This document shows positions 53,122 through 61,685 of a DNA stretch of 64,000 bases, one piece after another (the first letter of the stretch is position 1; every line of letters begins with the position of its first letter). A model generated the notes under the pieces. The model ran no database searches, was not told where the DNA came from, and saw only the letters and a program-made list of their open reading frames with translations. Both the position numbers and the translations under genes were made by a program. This stretch comes from Pedobacter ghigonis (lineage in GTDB: Bacteria > Bacteroidota > Bacteroidia > Sphingobacteriales > Sphingobacteriaceae). Where the stretch lies: contig NZ_CAESCM010000007.1 of the NCBI RefSeq assembly GCF_903166585.1, positions 62,001-126,000 on the forward strand, written 5' to 3'.

Positions 53122-53421
53122 TTAGCCTCCTATCATTACGTTAAATGCGCCTAACAAAATTGTTCCGCCATGTGCGGTTTGGTCGCCCAATCTGGCAGCT
53201 GGCATTCCACCAATCATTACCGTAGCAGATCCTTTAACAATGCTATCGGGTGGGCCAACGCAAACCAGCATATCGCCTACCCTGGCTGCTGGTAATTTCC
53301 CTATTAATACAGTAGGTTCACCCGGCCCAACAATAGGCCCGCCAACATGTGGTACAGGTACTACGCCCGGGGTCATCATCGGGCATTCGTGAAAATCGGT
53401 TAATCTTGCTGCTGGTGGCAT
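53122..53421 (-). CDS. PAAR-domain spike-tip protein
   Basis: Sharp tip of a contractile injection machine; 99 residues forming a single PAAR repeat protein. Visible features are PPAARLTDFHECPMM, the repeated AAR(V/L)GD blocks (LPAARVGDMLVCVGPPDSIVKGSATVMIGGMPAARLGDQTAHGG) and His/Cys residues that would hold the tip metal. No effector domain is fused. It is 18 bp downstream of the VgrG-like spike gene, so the pair forms the spike complex. Confidence 0.93.
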   Translation of the reverse strand: MPPAARLTDFHECPMMTPGVVPVPHVGGPIVGPGEPTVLIGKLPAARVGDMLVCVGPPDSIVKGSATVMIGGMPAARLGDQTAHGGTILLGAFNVMIGG

Positions 53422-53439
53422 ATTTCAGTTCTTTTTTAT

Positions 53440-55230
53440 TTAGTTAATCATAATCATTGCGCTGTTAAGCGTCAGCTCCATTCCACTCTTAATTTGGGCA
53501 GTCATCGATCCCATTGCAGAAAACTCAATATCTGCCTGTTGTTTAATGTTCATGCCGCTAATGTCTACATCTCCCGCGCTGGCCTTAACAACTACTTTTT
53601 GTTGCCCAGCTATTCTTACTTCCTGATCGGCTTCTATACTGATATTTTTAGGGCTTTTGATACTAATCCCGGCTTCCGACATGGTAATGCTGTTACTGTT
53701 TTCGTCGCGGATGGAAACTTCTTTGTCTTTATCATTAAAAATGATTGTATTCTGTGCCGGGGTAGCAATGGTTAAGACCTTATTTTCATCGTCAAATCTG
53801 ATACTGATATTTGATTTGGACACAAATGCCTTGATTGCATTTTTTTCGTCCGGGCCAAGGCCATTACCAGGGGCTTGCCTTGAATTACTGTACATACTGC
53901 CTAAAATTACCGGGCTGCGTGGATCTTCATTTAAGAAACCCAGTACTACCTCATCGCCTACTTCGGGCATAAAAAATGTACCTGCGCCGCTGGTGGCATA
54001 AAAGCTGGCCAGCCTTGCCCATATTCCCTGTCCGTTCTGATTAAATATCGGTACATCAACCAAAATGCGGTATTGCAATTCAGGATCATTGTAAATTTGC
54101 TTTACGGTGCCGTTAAACAAGCCGCGTCCTGCACTTAGAACACCTGCATCAACGCTGCGATCCGTTTTTTCGATCAACCATTCGGGAGAAAGCCCTACTG
54201 AAACTTCTGTAATCCAGTTTCCCTCAGCAATGTTGTGGGTAACGCCCGAAACAAGGTAATCGCCATTAAACCTGTCGCCAAGACCGGTTAGGCTAATAAA
54301 TTTACCAGGATCGACCAGGGCCGTACCTTGAAATTTAGCTTCGCCTCTTATTCTGGCATAATCAGCCTGCTGCATCTTTGCTTTTGCCCAATTGTTAAGC
54401 GATTCATTTTCAATTCGGGCCGTGGTTTGCAATTCATATTCGTTTAAACCAGCTACCTGTGCCAGTGTAGCCGGCGAAATATTACCCGGCCCGTTATAAT
54501 GGCTTGTTGTTGTTGCGCTGTTAATGCTTTGTGTGGTATAATCCCAGCTGCTGGTTTTTACGCTTTCCAACTGTGTAAGGGCATTCATGTTGGCATTAAA
54601 CTGTAATAATCCGGTGCCATATCCAACCGTCATCACCGGCTGGGCAAAAGCATCAGGAGCTTTAACCGATACGATGCCGTTTAATGCGGTAACAATCAAG
54701 CCATTCATCCCGGCAAGTGATACCATAAAATCCCAATCGGTTAAATTATATTGTACCTGGCTTGGCCAGATTGTGCTGGTTTTGCTCACATCAGCGGTTA
54801 ATGCCCCATAATTGTTAATGAGCGTGGTTATAATATCGCTGTCTTTTTGTTGTGAGAAAGTAGCATTCTTTTTGCCAACAGTCATTTTTACAGCTTCATC
54901 CCTGCATTCAATTACAAGTGCCGAACCAATCACTTCATCAATACGAATCGACTGACCAGTAATTATTCCTGTAAAAATTACCCCATTTGTATTATCGTAA
55001 CCTGCTTCAATGGTAATCTGGTTACCGGGTACAAAAATGGCCGAAGAACTGATTTCAAAAGTTCCCTCGCCAGCGTTACCATCCAGGATGGTAATTTTTG
55101 CAAGCGAAATGCGGTTTACCTTTTTCTCTATTTGTATAGCATATACTTGTACAGTATCGGGAACAAGCTTACCTGCAACCTTAATGCTGTAGGTAGCTAA
55201 ATCACCTGAGAAACGCTCTGATGTTGTCAT
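53440..55230 (-). CDS. VgrG-like spike protein of a contractile injection system
   Basis: 596 residues. The N-terminal gp27-like half (YSIKVAGKLVPDTVQVYAIQIEKKVNRISLAKITILDG... through about 370) is followed by a gp5 OB fold (about 375-455: LFNGTVKQIYNDPELQYRILVDVPIFNQNGQGIWARLASFYATSGAGTFFMPEVGDEVVLGFLNEDPRSPVILGSMYS). A triple-stranded beta-helix follows (ITIATPAQNTIIFNDKDKEVSIRD, ISIKSPKNISIEADQEVRIAG). There is no C-terminal toxin. This is the Afp8/Pvc8-type spike used by extracellular contractile injection systems. Its promoter region matches that of the sheath gene. Confidence 0.92.
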   Translation of the reverse strand: MTTSERFSGDLATYSIKVAGKLVPDTVQVYAIQIEKKVNRISLAKITILDGNAGEGTFEISSSAIFVPGNQITIEAGYDNTNGVIFTGIITGQSIRIDEVIGSALVIECRDEAVKMTVGKKNATFSQQKDSDIITTLINNYGALTADVSKTSTIWPSQVQYNLTDWDFMVSLAGMNGLIVTALNGIVSVKAPDAFAQPVMTVGYGTGLLQFNANMNALTQLESVKTSSWDYTTQSINSATTTSHYNGPGNISPATLAQVAGLNEYELQTTARIENESLNNWAKAKMQQADYARIRGEAKFQGTALVDPGKFISLTGLGDRFNGDYLVSGVTHNIAEGNWITEVSVGLSPEWLIEKTDRSVDAGVLSAGRGLFNGTVKQIYNDPELQYRILVDVPIFNQNGQGIWARLASFYATSGAGTFFMPEVGDEVVLGFLNEDPRSPVILGSMYSNSRQAPGNGLGPDEKNAIKAFVSKSNISIRFDDENKVLTIATPAQNTIIFNDKDKEVSIRDENSNSITMSEAGISIKSPKNISIEADQEVRIAGQQKVVVKASAGDVDISGMNIKQQADIEFSAMGSMTAQIKSGMELTLNSAMIMIN

Positions 55231-55271
55231 TTTATTGAGGGATTGATTTGCTTTAATTAAATGTCAAACCA

Positions 55272-55330
55272 AATATCAACAAAAGAAACAAAAAGGAATA
55301 CGCCTGGAGCAACGTATTTTCACCCTTTTT
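55272..55330 (-). promoter_or_regulatory. Shared upstream element, VgrG operon copy
   Basis: On the minus strand: AAAAAGGGTGAAAATAC, then GTTGCTCCAGGC, then CTTTTTGTTTCTTTTGTTGA ending in TATT. The outer blocks are nearly identical to those upstream of the sheath gene, and the middle block is also shared. It ends about 40 bases before the VgrG start codon. Probably a regulator site plus promoter. Confidence 0.7.
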
Positions 55331-55407
55331 GCAAAGAAAAAAGGACGTAACCGGGCATGGAACAACTCAAAAATTTATATTAATACCTCCATTAAATAGA
55401 TTGAGGT

Positions 55408-56259
55408 TTACCAAATGGTATCCAGTTTCACCAGATTGAACCTTTTGTCGGCTTTAATAAAATCTTCCATAATTGCCGCATGGCCTGCCCCAACAATAAT
55501 TACGATATTTTTATCAGCGGCCGAAACCTGATTCTGGATATTGGCGTACATGATCAGATTGCGTTTATACCAGGCAGCTACCAAATCAGATCCAAAGAAA
55601 TCGTCAGCTTGATTGATCCTGTTCAGAAAAGAAATGTAGAGCCCTTTGTTCAACTGATACTGTTCCTGCGAGTTGAGGCCGAGCAATACATCTTCCAGTT
55701 TTGGCTTACTCAGGCAGGCATTCATAAATACTTCCAGCTGGGTAAGCTTATCCTGGTAACCGCTGTATGTGAAAGAGCGGCTGGCCTGCAGTTTCGGTTT
55801 GATCAGATCAAACCGGATAGGCACCTCATCATAATCCATGGCATAAATGCTATCGTTCGCGGCCTTCTTCGTTAACCTAAAACCCAGCTGAAAGGTTTCG
55901 TTTTCACTGTAAAACCTTTTATAGAAAGCGTTTAATGTATCAGCATGGTAAAATGGTTTTGCATTTTTGTACAGGGCGTACAAGGCATTTAGTTTATTGT
56001 TTTTTCGCAGCATCGTATTCTACAAAAACTTTAGCGGGGCGATATTTTTAATCAGTTTATCCGTAATCCGTTCCAGTCCCGGCTGGTTTTCATCGCTCAA
56101 AATATTGCGCTCTTTCATTTTCCCCTCATCAAAACCAGGATTATTAAAATGGTAAATACCGATAAGCACCACATTTGTTTGTTGTTGAGAAAAACCCGAT
56201 GATGAAAAGAAAAACTACAGCAATAAGTTAATCAGGAATATATTTTTAATGGTTTGCAT
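55408..56259 (-). pseudogene. DUF5694 family gene with a nonsense codon and two frameshifts
   Basis: The intact C-terminal 201 residues (from ATG 56013, MLRKNNKLNALYALYKN...) belong to DUF5694, a family distantly like TraB/GumN hydrolases. The missing N-terminus is encoded just upstream. From ATG 56259 it reads MQTIKNIFLINLLL, then an in-frame TAG, then FFFSSSGFSQQQTNVVLIGIYHFNNPGFDE...LIKNIAP. Next, AKVFVEYDAAKKQ is in a different frame, and KLNALYALY returns to the first. One base appears lost in the GCCCCG run near 56037 and one gained near 55995. The gene therefore has a stop in the signal peptide and two compensating shifts. A sequencing error could explain one lesion but hardly all three. 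Confidence 0.75.
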
Positions 56260-56621
56260 TTTAATGGGATGATTTAAAATAAGCTTAGTTTCTGTAGATT
56301 ATTGCAGGGACTTATCTGCACATTACGGCAAGCCATTTCTGACAAATCGCGAAAGTAAAACAAATAAACAATAACTCACAGTATAGAGACATTATTCCAA
56401 ACGTACAGTTCCAAAGCAGCTGGCAGATTAGGAAACTGTTACAAACTAAGCCTAAAGCATCCGTGTGGCTGTTTTTCAGGCAATAAAATGAAAAAATGAT
56501 GAAGAAATTTCGAATTATGATTAATACATTGTTTATTTGTAATAGATATGTTACATTTACTTTGCGGATGAAATTTGAATTCCGGATAACCAAACCTATC
56601 TTCATCGAACTAACTACAACT
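56260..56621. other. 362-bp AT-rich divergent spacer
   Basis: Separates the DUF5694 pseudogene from the cold-shock-like gene. Open frames here are low-complexity Ile/Phe/Cys text and do not look real. It presumably holds promoters for both sides; no clear TAnnTTTG box was identified. Confidence 0.4.
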
Positions 56622-56837
56622 ATGAGAAAAGGCATTATTACACACATCGATTTACTATCGGGAAAAGGTTTTATCGAAGACGAAAATCAGCAGGACATTT
56701 CGTTTTATCTTAGCGATACTCAGAGCAACCTACGAACCGGAATTTTGATCGAATTTGAAATCGCACTTGACGATAACGGTTTGTTTGCCACAAATGTTCA
56801 ATCGCTGGTGTTGCAAGAACCCCTCTTAGCCGGATAA
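56622..56837 (+). CDS. Small cold-shock-domain-like (OB-fold) protein
   Basis: 71 residues from ATG 56622, chosen because similarity to cold-shock domains begins there: MRKGIITHIDLLSGKGFIEDENQQDISFYLSD, then RTGILIEFEIALDDNGLFATNVQSL. It keeps the K-G-x-I start and the GKGFIED (GYGFI-like) RNP1 region. It lacks the VHISA/VFVHxS RNP2 aromatic core (ISFYLSD instead), so nucleic-acid binding may be altered. The longer upstream reading frame is low complexity and probably untranslated. Confidence 0.6.
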   Translation: MRKGIITHIDLLSGKGFIEDENQQDISFYLSDTQSNLRTGILIEFEIALDDNGLFATNVQSLVLQEPLLAG

Positions 56838-56874
56838 TGCCTGGCTACTGCATTTATTTTTTTGAAATCACCAG

Positions 56875-59043
56875 TTATTTACCGGGCCTTGTTTGCTGCT
56901 GCAGTTTTTGAATATCAGCTTTGCTTAAAGCATAATCATACATCCTTAATGAAGCCATAAATCCGTTATAATGCTCCCCTTCATCTGATGCGCCGACTAT
57001 AAATTTCGCCTGCTTAATTGCCGAACTTAAGGTCATATTCTGTGCATTATCTAATATGCCATCTACGTAGATTTTTTCTACCATGCCATCAAAAGTTAAT
57101 ACCAGGTAATGCCATTGGTTAGCTTTGGGCAGCTTGTTGTATTTCATATCGAAATGATAATCGAGATGCCCGGCTGCACCGTAGCCTGCGCTGTTGTAGT
57201 ACATTGCATTATAGGAATTGGCCAGGCGCATGGCGTTTCTGTTGCACCACGACATTAAGCATTCGCCATCTTTAGCCACTTCCGGATTTTTTACCCAGGT
57301 AGCTACCGTATACGAACCGTTCCAGGCCAATTGTTGCGGAACGGGTTGATTGGATGTTAAGTAACCCTTACCAAATTTCAGCGCTTTTATCCCTTCTTCA
57401 TCCTCCTGAATTGGAACCTCCCCTACACTGTTAAAAACTCCACCCAAAGTACCCTTATTTTGCAGGCTGGAAACCGCTTTGGTGGCAGCAACTTTTGCAA
57501 CATCCAGATGCAGCAGCATTTCTCTTTTACTATTAATCGCCGGACCTGCTATAGCACTTTTATTCCTTACAGAAAGTGGAATTTCGAAAAGCGAATCGTA
57601 AACTTTTAAATTCCATACTGCTGCGTACAAGCCCTGCTTTTCGGTTCCTGTTACCGTTAATTTAATATACCTGGCCTTAACATCACCATCATCAATCATA
57701 GGACTCCCGGCTGTACGGTTAGCAGATTTATCCGAAAACACTTTCCAGTTCTTACCATCAGTAGAGTACCTGAGGACATATTGATAATAAAATGTAGGAA
57801 ATTCGAATTGCATAAATACACGTTTCACCTGTTTTTCTGCACCCAGATCGATAGTTAAATCCTGAGGCAGCAGGTTGCTTCCTGCTTTCCAAAGGGTAGC
57901 ATTGTTGTTATCGGTAGCTAAGCCAGGCTGATATTCATAATCGCCATTTAAACCTTGCAGGTGATAAGATGACGAAGCACTTGCTGGCTTGTGCTGTGCA
58001 AGGTTAAGTGGTGCTTTCTGCTTTGAAGGGCTAATGTAGCCCGTATTTGCCGGAACTACGGCTTTGATTGTTGAATCATTTTCAAAAATCATTTTATCGA
58101 TACATACCTGCCGCGAAAGCCCGCCACGCGTCATGGGGTAATCGTGCTTGTGGTAAACCATGTAATAATCGTTACCATCCTGCAAAACCGAGTGGTGCCC
58201 GGGACCATGCACACTTTGATCGGCATTGGTGCTCAGAATGGGGTTATTGACACCCGGCGTAAATGGCCCGTAAGGTGTATCGGCGTAGGCATAACGCACA
58301 TTATAGGTTTCATCGTGACAAGATGCACCGGAATACATCAGGATATATTTATTTCCCTTTTTCATCATGTACGCGGCTTCGAAAGGTGCAGGCGTTTGTG
58401 CCAAAGGAATGTTTTTCGATTGCTGCATATCTTTCATGCTTTGGGGATTGAGCTCTCCTACCGCATAACCGCCATTATAATGCACCCAGGTACCCCAATA
58501 GCCATAAATTTTGCCATCGGTATCGGTAAAAAACTGTGCATCTAATGATGGAAAACCTGCTCTGGGATAGTTATGGGCAATTACAGGTTTATCGTTTTCA
58601 TCCATTTTTTTCCAGGGTCCAACCGGGGTATCGGATACATAACCATAAATGTTGCAACCCATTTCGCAATTTCCGAAATAGAGGTAATAGCGTCCGTCTT
58701 TCTCAATAATATCGGGTGCCCAAAAGTTAACCAGTGGTATGCTGGTAAATGAAGGCACATCCATGGTATAATTGTACCAGTTCTCAAAATCTTTGCTGTA
58801 CCATACCGTAGGTGCCCCCGAAGCCAGCATAATATTATCAGTAGTGGAATAGATGTAATAGGTATCGCCAAATTTCTTAATGGTGGGGTCGGCAAAATAT
58901 CCGGGTAACAAGGGATTTAAAGTTGTTTTAACGGCATGCGGTATCATTTGCTGCGCCTGTGTTTTTTCAAGGCCTTTTAACAGGCAGGCAGCAAAAGCCA
59001 GTAACACGAACAACCTTAAAAAAAACAGATATTTCTTCTTCAT
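56875..59043 (-). CDS. GH43 arabinan-type glycoside hydrolase with F5/8C and LamG-like modules
   Basis: Secreted or surface enzyme of 722 residues. Signal peptide YLFFLRLFVLLAFAACLLKG may be cut or lipidated. The five-bladed GH43 propeller (about 40-335) has catalytic residues Asp52 (FADPTIKKFGD), the modulating Asp in SLDAQFFTDTDG and the acid Glu in PAPFEAAYMM. A discoidin (F5/8 type C) module (about 345-485: RSTVTGTEKQGLYAAVWNLKVYD-type end) and a LamG/ConA module (about 510-720: AWNGSYTVATWVKN) follow and would bind polysaccharide. Likely target: arabinan or arabinoxylan side chains. Its upstream region shares part of the contractile-system element. Confidence 0.9.
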   Translation of the reverse strand: MKKKYLFFLRLFVLLAFAACLLKGLEKTQAQQMIPHAVKTTLNPLLPGYFADPTIKKFGDTYYIYSTTDNIMLASGAPTVWYSKDFENWYNYTMDVPSFTSIPLVNFWAPDIIEKDGRYYLYFGNCEMGCNIYGYVSDTPVGPWKKMDENDKPVIAHNYPRAGFPSLDAQFFTDTDGKIYGYWGTWVHYNGGYAVGELNPQSMKDMQQSKNIPLAQTPAPFEAAYMMKKGNKYILMYSGASCHDETYNVRYAYADTPYGPFTPGVNNPILSTNADQSVHGPGHHSVLQDGNDYYMVYHKHDYPMTRGGLSRQVCIDKMIFENDSTIKAVVPANTGYISPSKQKAPLNLAQHKPASASSSYHLQGLNGDYEYQPGLATDNNNATLWKAGSNLLPQDLTIDLGAEKQVKRVFMQFEFPTFYYQYVLRYSTDGKNWKVFSDKSANRTAGSPMIDDGDVKARYIKLTVTGTEKQGLYAAVWNLKVYDSLFEIPLSVRNKSAIAGPAINSKREMLLHLDVAKVAATKAVSSLQNKGTLGGVFNSVGEVPIQEDEEGIKALKFGKGYLTSNQPVPQQLAWNGSYTVATWVKNPEVAKDGECLMSWCNRNAMRLANSYNAMYYNSAGYGAAGHLDYHFDMKYNKLPKANQWHYLVLTFDGMVEKIYVDGILDNAQNMTLSSAIKQAKFIVGASDEGEHYNGFMASLRMYDYALSKADIQKLQQQTRPGK

Positions 59044-59070
59044 TTTACACCTTGTTAAACAATAAAATTA

Positions 59071-59096
59071 GCCAGGAGCAACTATTATTTTCCACC
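59071..59096 (-). promoter_or_regulatory. Diverged copy of the shared upstream element before GH43
   Basis: On the minus strand: GGTGGAAAATA (59096-59086), three bases, GTTGCTCCTGGC (59082-59071), then an AT stretch with TTGTTT. It matches the VgrG copy at 11 of 12 positions in the middle block but lacks the conserved third block. It lies 27 to 53 bases before the GH43 start. Confidence 0.45.
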
Positions 59097-59307
59097 TCTG
59101 TAAGTTAAAATAGCGTATAGCAGCCCTGCGACTTGATTGTTTTCAAAGATAGATTTGAAATGCCTCCATAGCGTTGATGGATATTAACCTGATGTAACTT
59201 GATTTTAACAGAACTGAAAAGAAGTAAGATGACCTTCGGGTTTACGCCAGGCAGGCGATCAAATCAGCCGATGTAAGCCCACTGATTGGATCGCCTTTAA
59301 TTACGAA

Positions 59308-59772
59308 TTAGCTGCCATTGGTAATGGTAAGCTGTTCGAATGCAATTTCGAGCGACTCAACAGCTATTTCATTCCCTTCCGATTTAAGGTCTGTACTGCT
59401 AATTTTTGTTGGCCACGCCTTATCCAGTTGCCACTGCATGGTAATTTTGCCGGCCTCATCAAGCAGCTTAATTAATACCGTTCTTCTTTTAATTGTATTC
59501 ATGCTGATCGCCGAATGCCAATCCCAGAAAGCATTGTCGTTAACAAAAATCCCTCTTTTCAATGTTACATTACTATAATGTACCAGTCCGGGCATTTTTT
59601 CGGTTGAAAATAACGGGCTATTGCTTTTACGGTACTCGATAATTTGACTTTCTGCCTCCAGGCCCGATACTTCCTGAAAGGCTATCCCTTTTAATGTGGT
59701 ACCTAAATCTACCTCAAACCTGAATTTTGGCAGCGGCCATGCTTCGCCACCGGTTTTTCCATCATTTGCCAT
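59308..59772 (-). CDS. Contractile injection system tube protein (gp19/Afp1-like)
   Basis: 154 residues. Conserved phage tail-region/tube family: LPKFRFEVDLGTTLKGIAFQEVSGLEAESQIIEYRKSNSPLFSTEKMPGLVHYSNVTLKRGIFVNDNAFWDWHSAI, then MQWQLDKAWPTKISSTDLKSEGNEIAVESLEIAFEQLTI. These proteins stack as hexamers to form the inner tube; the fold resembles Hcp. It follows the sheath gene by 24 bp and must be co-transcribed with it. Only one tube paralogue is present; Afp/Pvc clusters have two. Confidence 0.93.
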   Translation of the reverse strand: MANDGKTGGEAWPLPKFRFEVDLGTTLKGIAFQEVSGLEAESQIIEYRKSNSPLFSTEKMPGLVHYSNVTLKRGIFVNDNAFWDWHSAISMNTIKRRTVLIKLLDEAGKITMQWQLDKAWPTKISSTDLKSEGNEIAVESLEIAFEQLTITNGS

Positions 59773-59796
59773 AATTGTATATTTTTCTTTTATAAA

Positions 59797-61377
59797 TTAA
59801 TCCTTCTGCATTTGCTGCTGAAAAGTAAGCACAATAAATTCGGCCGGCCTTACCACTGCTACTTTTACGACAACATTCATAAATCCATTCAAAATATCAT
59901 CAGCTGTCATGGTAGTTCCCAATCCACAATCAACAGAAAAGGCATCATTAGTACTCGCCCCCTGCAGCGCTCCTTCTTTCCACAATGAGGTTAAAAAGCT
60001 GCCAAGCATTGCCTTTGCCGCTTCCCAGGTATTTTTGTCGTTTGACGAGAAAACATAGGCTCGTAAAGCCAGTTTGCACGACTGTTCAATCATGGTTAAG
60101 GTTCTTCTAACCGGGATGTACCGCCAATCCATACTGTTGCCATCTAAGGTACGTGCTCCCCAAACCAAAATACCTAAACCATTGAAAAAACGGATGGCAT
60201 TGATCGATTTGCCTGAAATGGCATCTACATTCAGCGGTCCTTGCTGGCTTTCTGATAAACGGATTGGTAAAGACACGGCACCTACAATTGAAGTATTGGC
60301 CGGTGCCTGCCACACCCCAACCTGATTATCGGTAGTGGTTATTACTCCAGCCATGGCCCCGCTGGTGGGAAGCATATTAGCCTGAGCCAGCAGATGTGTA
60401 AGGATTTGCACATAATCCTTACTGGCGTTGCTTAAGGCATTATGATATTGCGCTATTGTTAAAGGTGTTCCAACAGGATTTTCGATGCTTTGCAGGATTT
60501 TTGCCACCGTTGGGTTAGGGTTTTGGGGCGAATTGAGTAATGGTGCCAGTTGTTTAACATTGCCACCAAAAAGATTGGTATAATTAACATCTGAATTACC
60601 CATTATCGTAGTACCAATAAAAGGATAATAAGCTACACCATAGTTTAAGCCTTGCTGCCCTGTGTTTTCCCTGAATGTTTCAATATCGCTTGTATAGGCT
60701 ACAGGATCAGGATTGCGCCCTCCAATTAGATCAAAAATACTAATGGCGGTTTGCATAATTTCGCATTGTGCCAGCATGCTTTGCATTAACCGGGCATTTT
60801 CAGGTACCGATAATAATGTTGCTTCGGGACATATATACATGGTAGGCTCCTGCTCATGAAGTAAAAGTGCAAGACCGCTTTCCAAATCGGCCAACGATAC
60901 ATTTGGATTTACAATCTGTTGGCCAACATCAATGGGTTTTCCCGATTCTTTGCCATAAGTACCTACCGATACGATGTAAGCATCGCCACCCCCATTCTGA
61001 TAAAATAGCCTGATACTATTGTACAGATAATAAATGGTATTGGGATCGGGCAAAACGGCATAACAGGTGTTGTTAATGAATAGGTAATCCTGGTTTGCCG
61101 GTGTACTATTTTTTTGTTTTACCGGATAATATTGAGGATGATATTGTACCGCCGGGCTGGCTGGAGGAGCCGGATCAGGATAGCCATAGATTGCCATAAA
61201 ATCGGCAAAACTGCTAATTTTAGTCGCTACATTAGTGTACGATTTACCTTCGTAAAAGGCTTGCGGGGTATAACCTATAAATGCAGGAATTGCCGTAGCT
61301 ACCTGAACCACACTGTTTGGAAAGGCATTTAGCTCATTGATGTAAACACCCGGAGTTTTAATATTAGATTCGATCAT
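59797..61377 (-). CDS. Contractile injection system / phage-type tail sheath protein
   Basis: 526 residues. The sheath N-terminus is typical (IKTPGVYINELNAFPNSVVQVATAIPAFIGYT). A variable insertion domain occupies about 60-340, and the conserved C-terminal sheath domain follows (INAIRFFNGLGILVWGARTLDGNSMDWRYIPVRRTLTMIEQSCKLALRAYVFSSNDKNTWEAAKAMLGSFLTSLWKEGALQGAS, ending VKVAVVRPAEFIVLTFQQQMQ). This is the phage/eCIS sheath (Afp2-4 type), not the TssB/TssC pair of type VI secretion. Only a single sheath gene is found. Confidence 0.95.
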   Translation of the reverse strand: MIESNIKTPGVYINELNAFPNSVVQVATAIPAFIGYTPQAFYEGKSYTNVATKISSFADFMAIYGYPDPAPPASPAVQYHPQYYPVKQKNSTPANQDYLFINNTCYAVLPDPNTIYYLYNSIRLFYQNGGGDAYIVSVGTYGKESGKPIDVGQQIVNPNVSLADLESGLALLLHEQEPTMYICPEATLLSVPENARLMQSMLAQCEIMQTAISIFDLIGGRNPDPVAYTSDIETFRENTGQQGLNYGVAYYPFIGTTIMGNSDVNYTNLFGGNVKQLAPLLNSPQNPNPTVAKILQSIENPVGTPLTIAQYHNALSNASKDYVQILTHLLAQANMLPTSGAMAGVITTTDNQVGVWQAPANTSIVGAVSLPIRLSESQQGPLNVDAISGKSINAIRFFNGLGILVWGARTLDGNSMDWRYIPVRRTLTMIEQSCKLALRAYVFSSNDKNTWEAAKAMLGSFLTSLWKEGALQGASTNDAFSVDCGLGTTMTADDILNGFMNVVVKVAVVRPAEFIVLTFQQQMQKD

Positions 61378-61685
61378 GATAATTTAGCTATGCTGGTTTT
61401 ACAAGGTTTGATTAAGCACGAATATCAACAAAAAGAAACAGAAAGCCTGCAGCAACACAGCGCGTATTTTCACCCTTTTTTACCTCCATCCAAACCTATA
61501 TAGCCTCCGATACACACTAGAAAGCCCTGGTCTGAAACTTTTGTTAATATCCTGTAGCCATTAGCTAAAAAAGAAGTATAAAAACACGGGGCTTGTCTTT
61601 AATTTTAGCAAAATTTACAAGCAATCCTATTCAGCAGAAATGCCAATAAAAAGATTGTTTATTTGCCATCCCTCAACTCATTAGA
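61378..61685. other. Divergent spacer between the sheath and GH127/146-type genes
   Basis: Contains the shared upstream element of the sheath operon (61421-61480). The remainder is AT-rich and should hold the promoter of the rightward glycoside hydrolase. No gene seen. Confidence 0.5.
61421..61480 (-). promoter_or_regulatory. Shared upstream element, sheath operon copy
   Basis: On the minus strand: AAAAAGGGTGAAAATACGC (61480-61463), GTTGCTGCAGGC (61456-61445), then CTGTTTCTTTTTGTTGATA (to 61421). It differs from the VgrG copy mainly in spacing between blocks (7 extra bases before the middle block, fewer after), keeping total length at 60 versus 59 bp. It ends about 44 bases before the sheath start codon. 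Confidence 0.7.

Noticed and set aside
56312..56647. 111-residue hydrophobic minus-strand frame
   Set aside because: Low-complexity Ile/Phe/Cys translation of AT-rich DNA, overlapping the start of the cold-shock-like gene; resembles no protein.
53122..61377. Type VI secretion system
   Set aside because: VgrG and PAAR occur in T6SS, but the sheath is a single phage/eCIS-type protein rather than TssB/TssC, and no TssJLM, TssK or ClpV gene is seen.
53122..61377. Intact prophage
   Set aside because: No capsid, terminase, portal, integrase or lysis genes; only tail-like parts are present.
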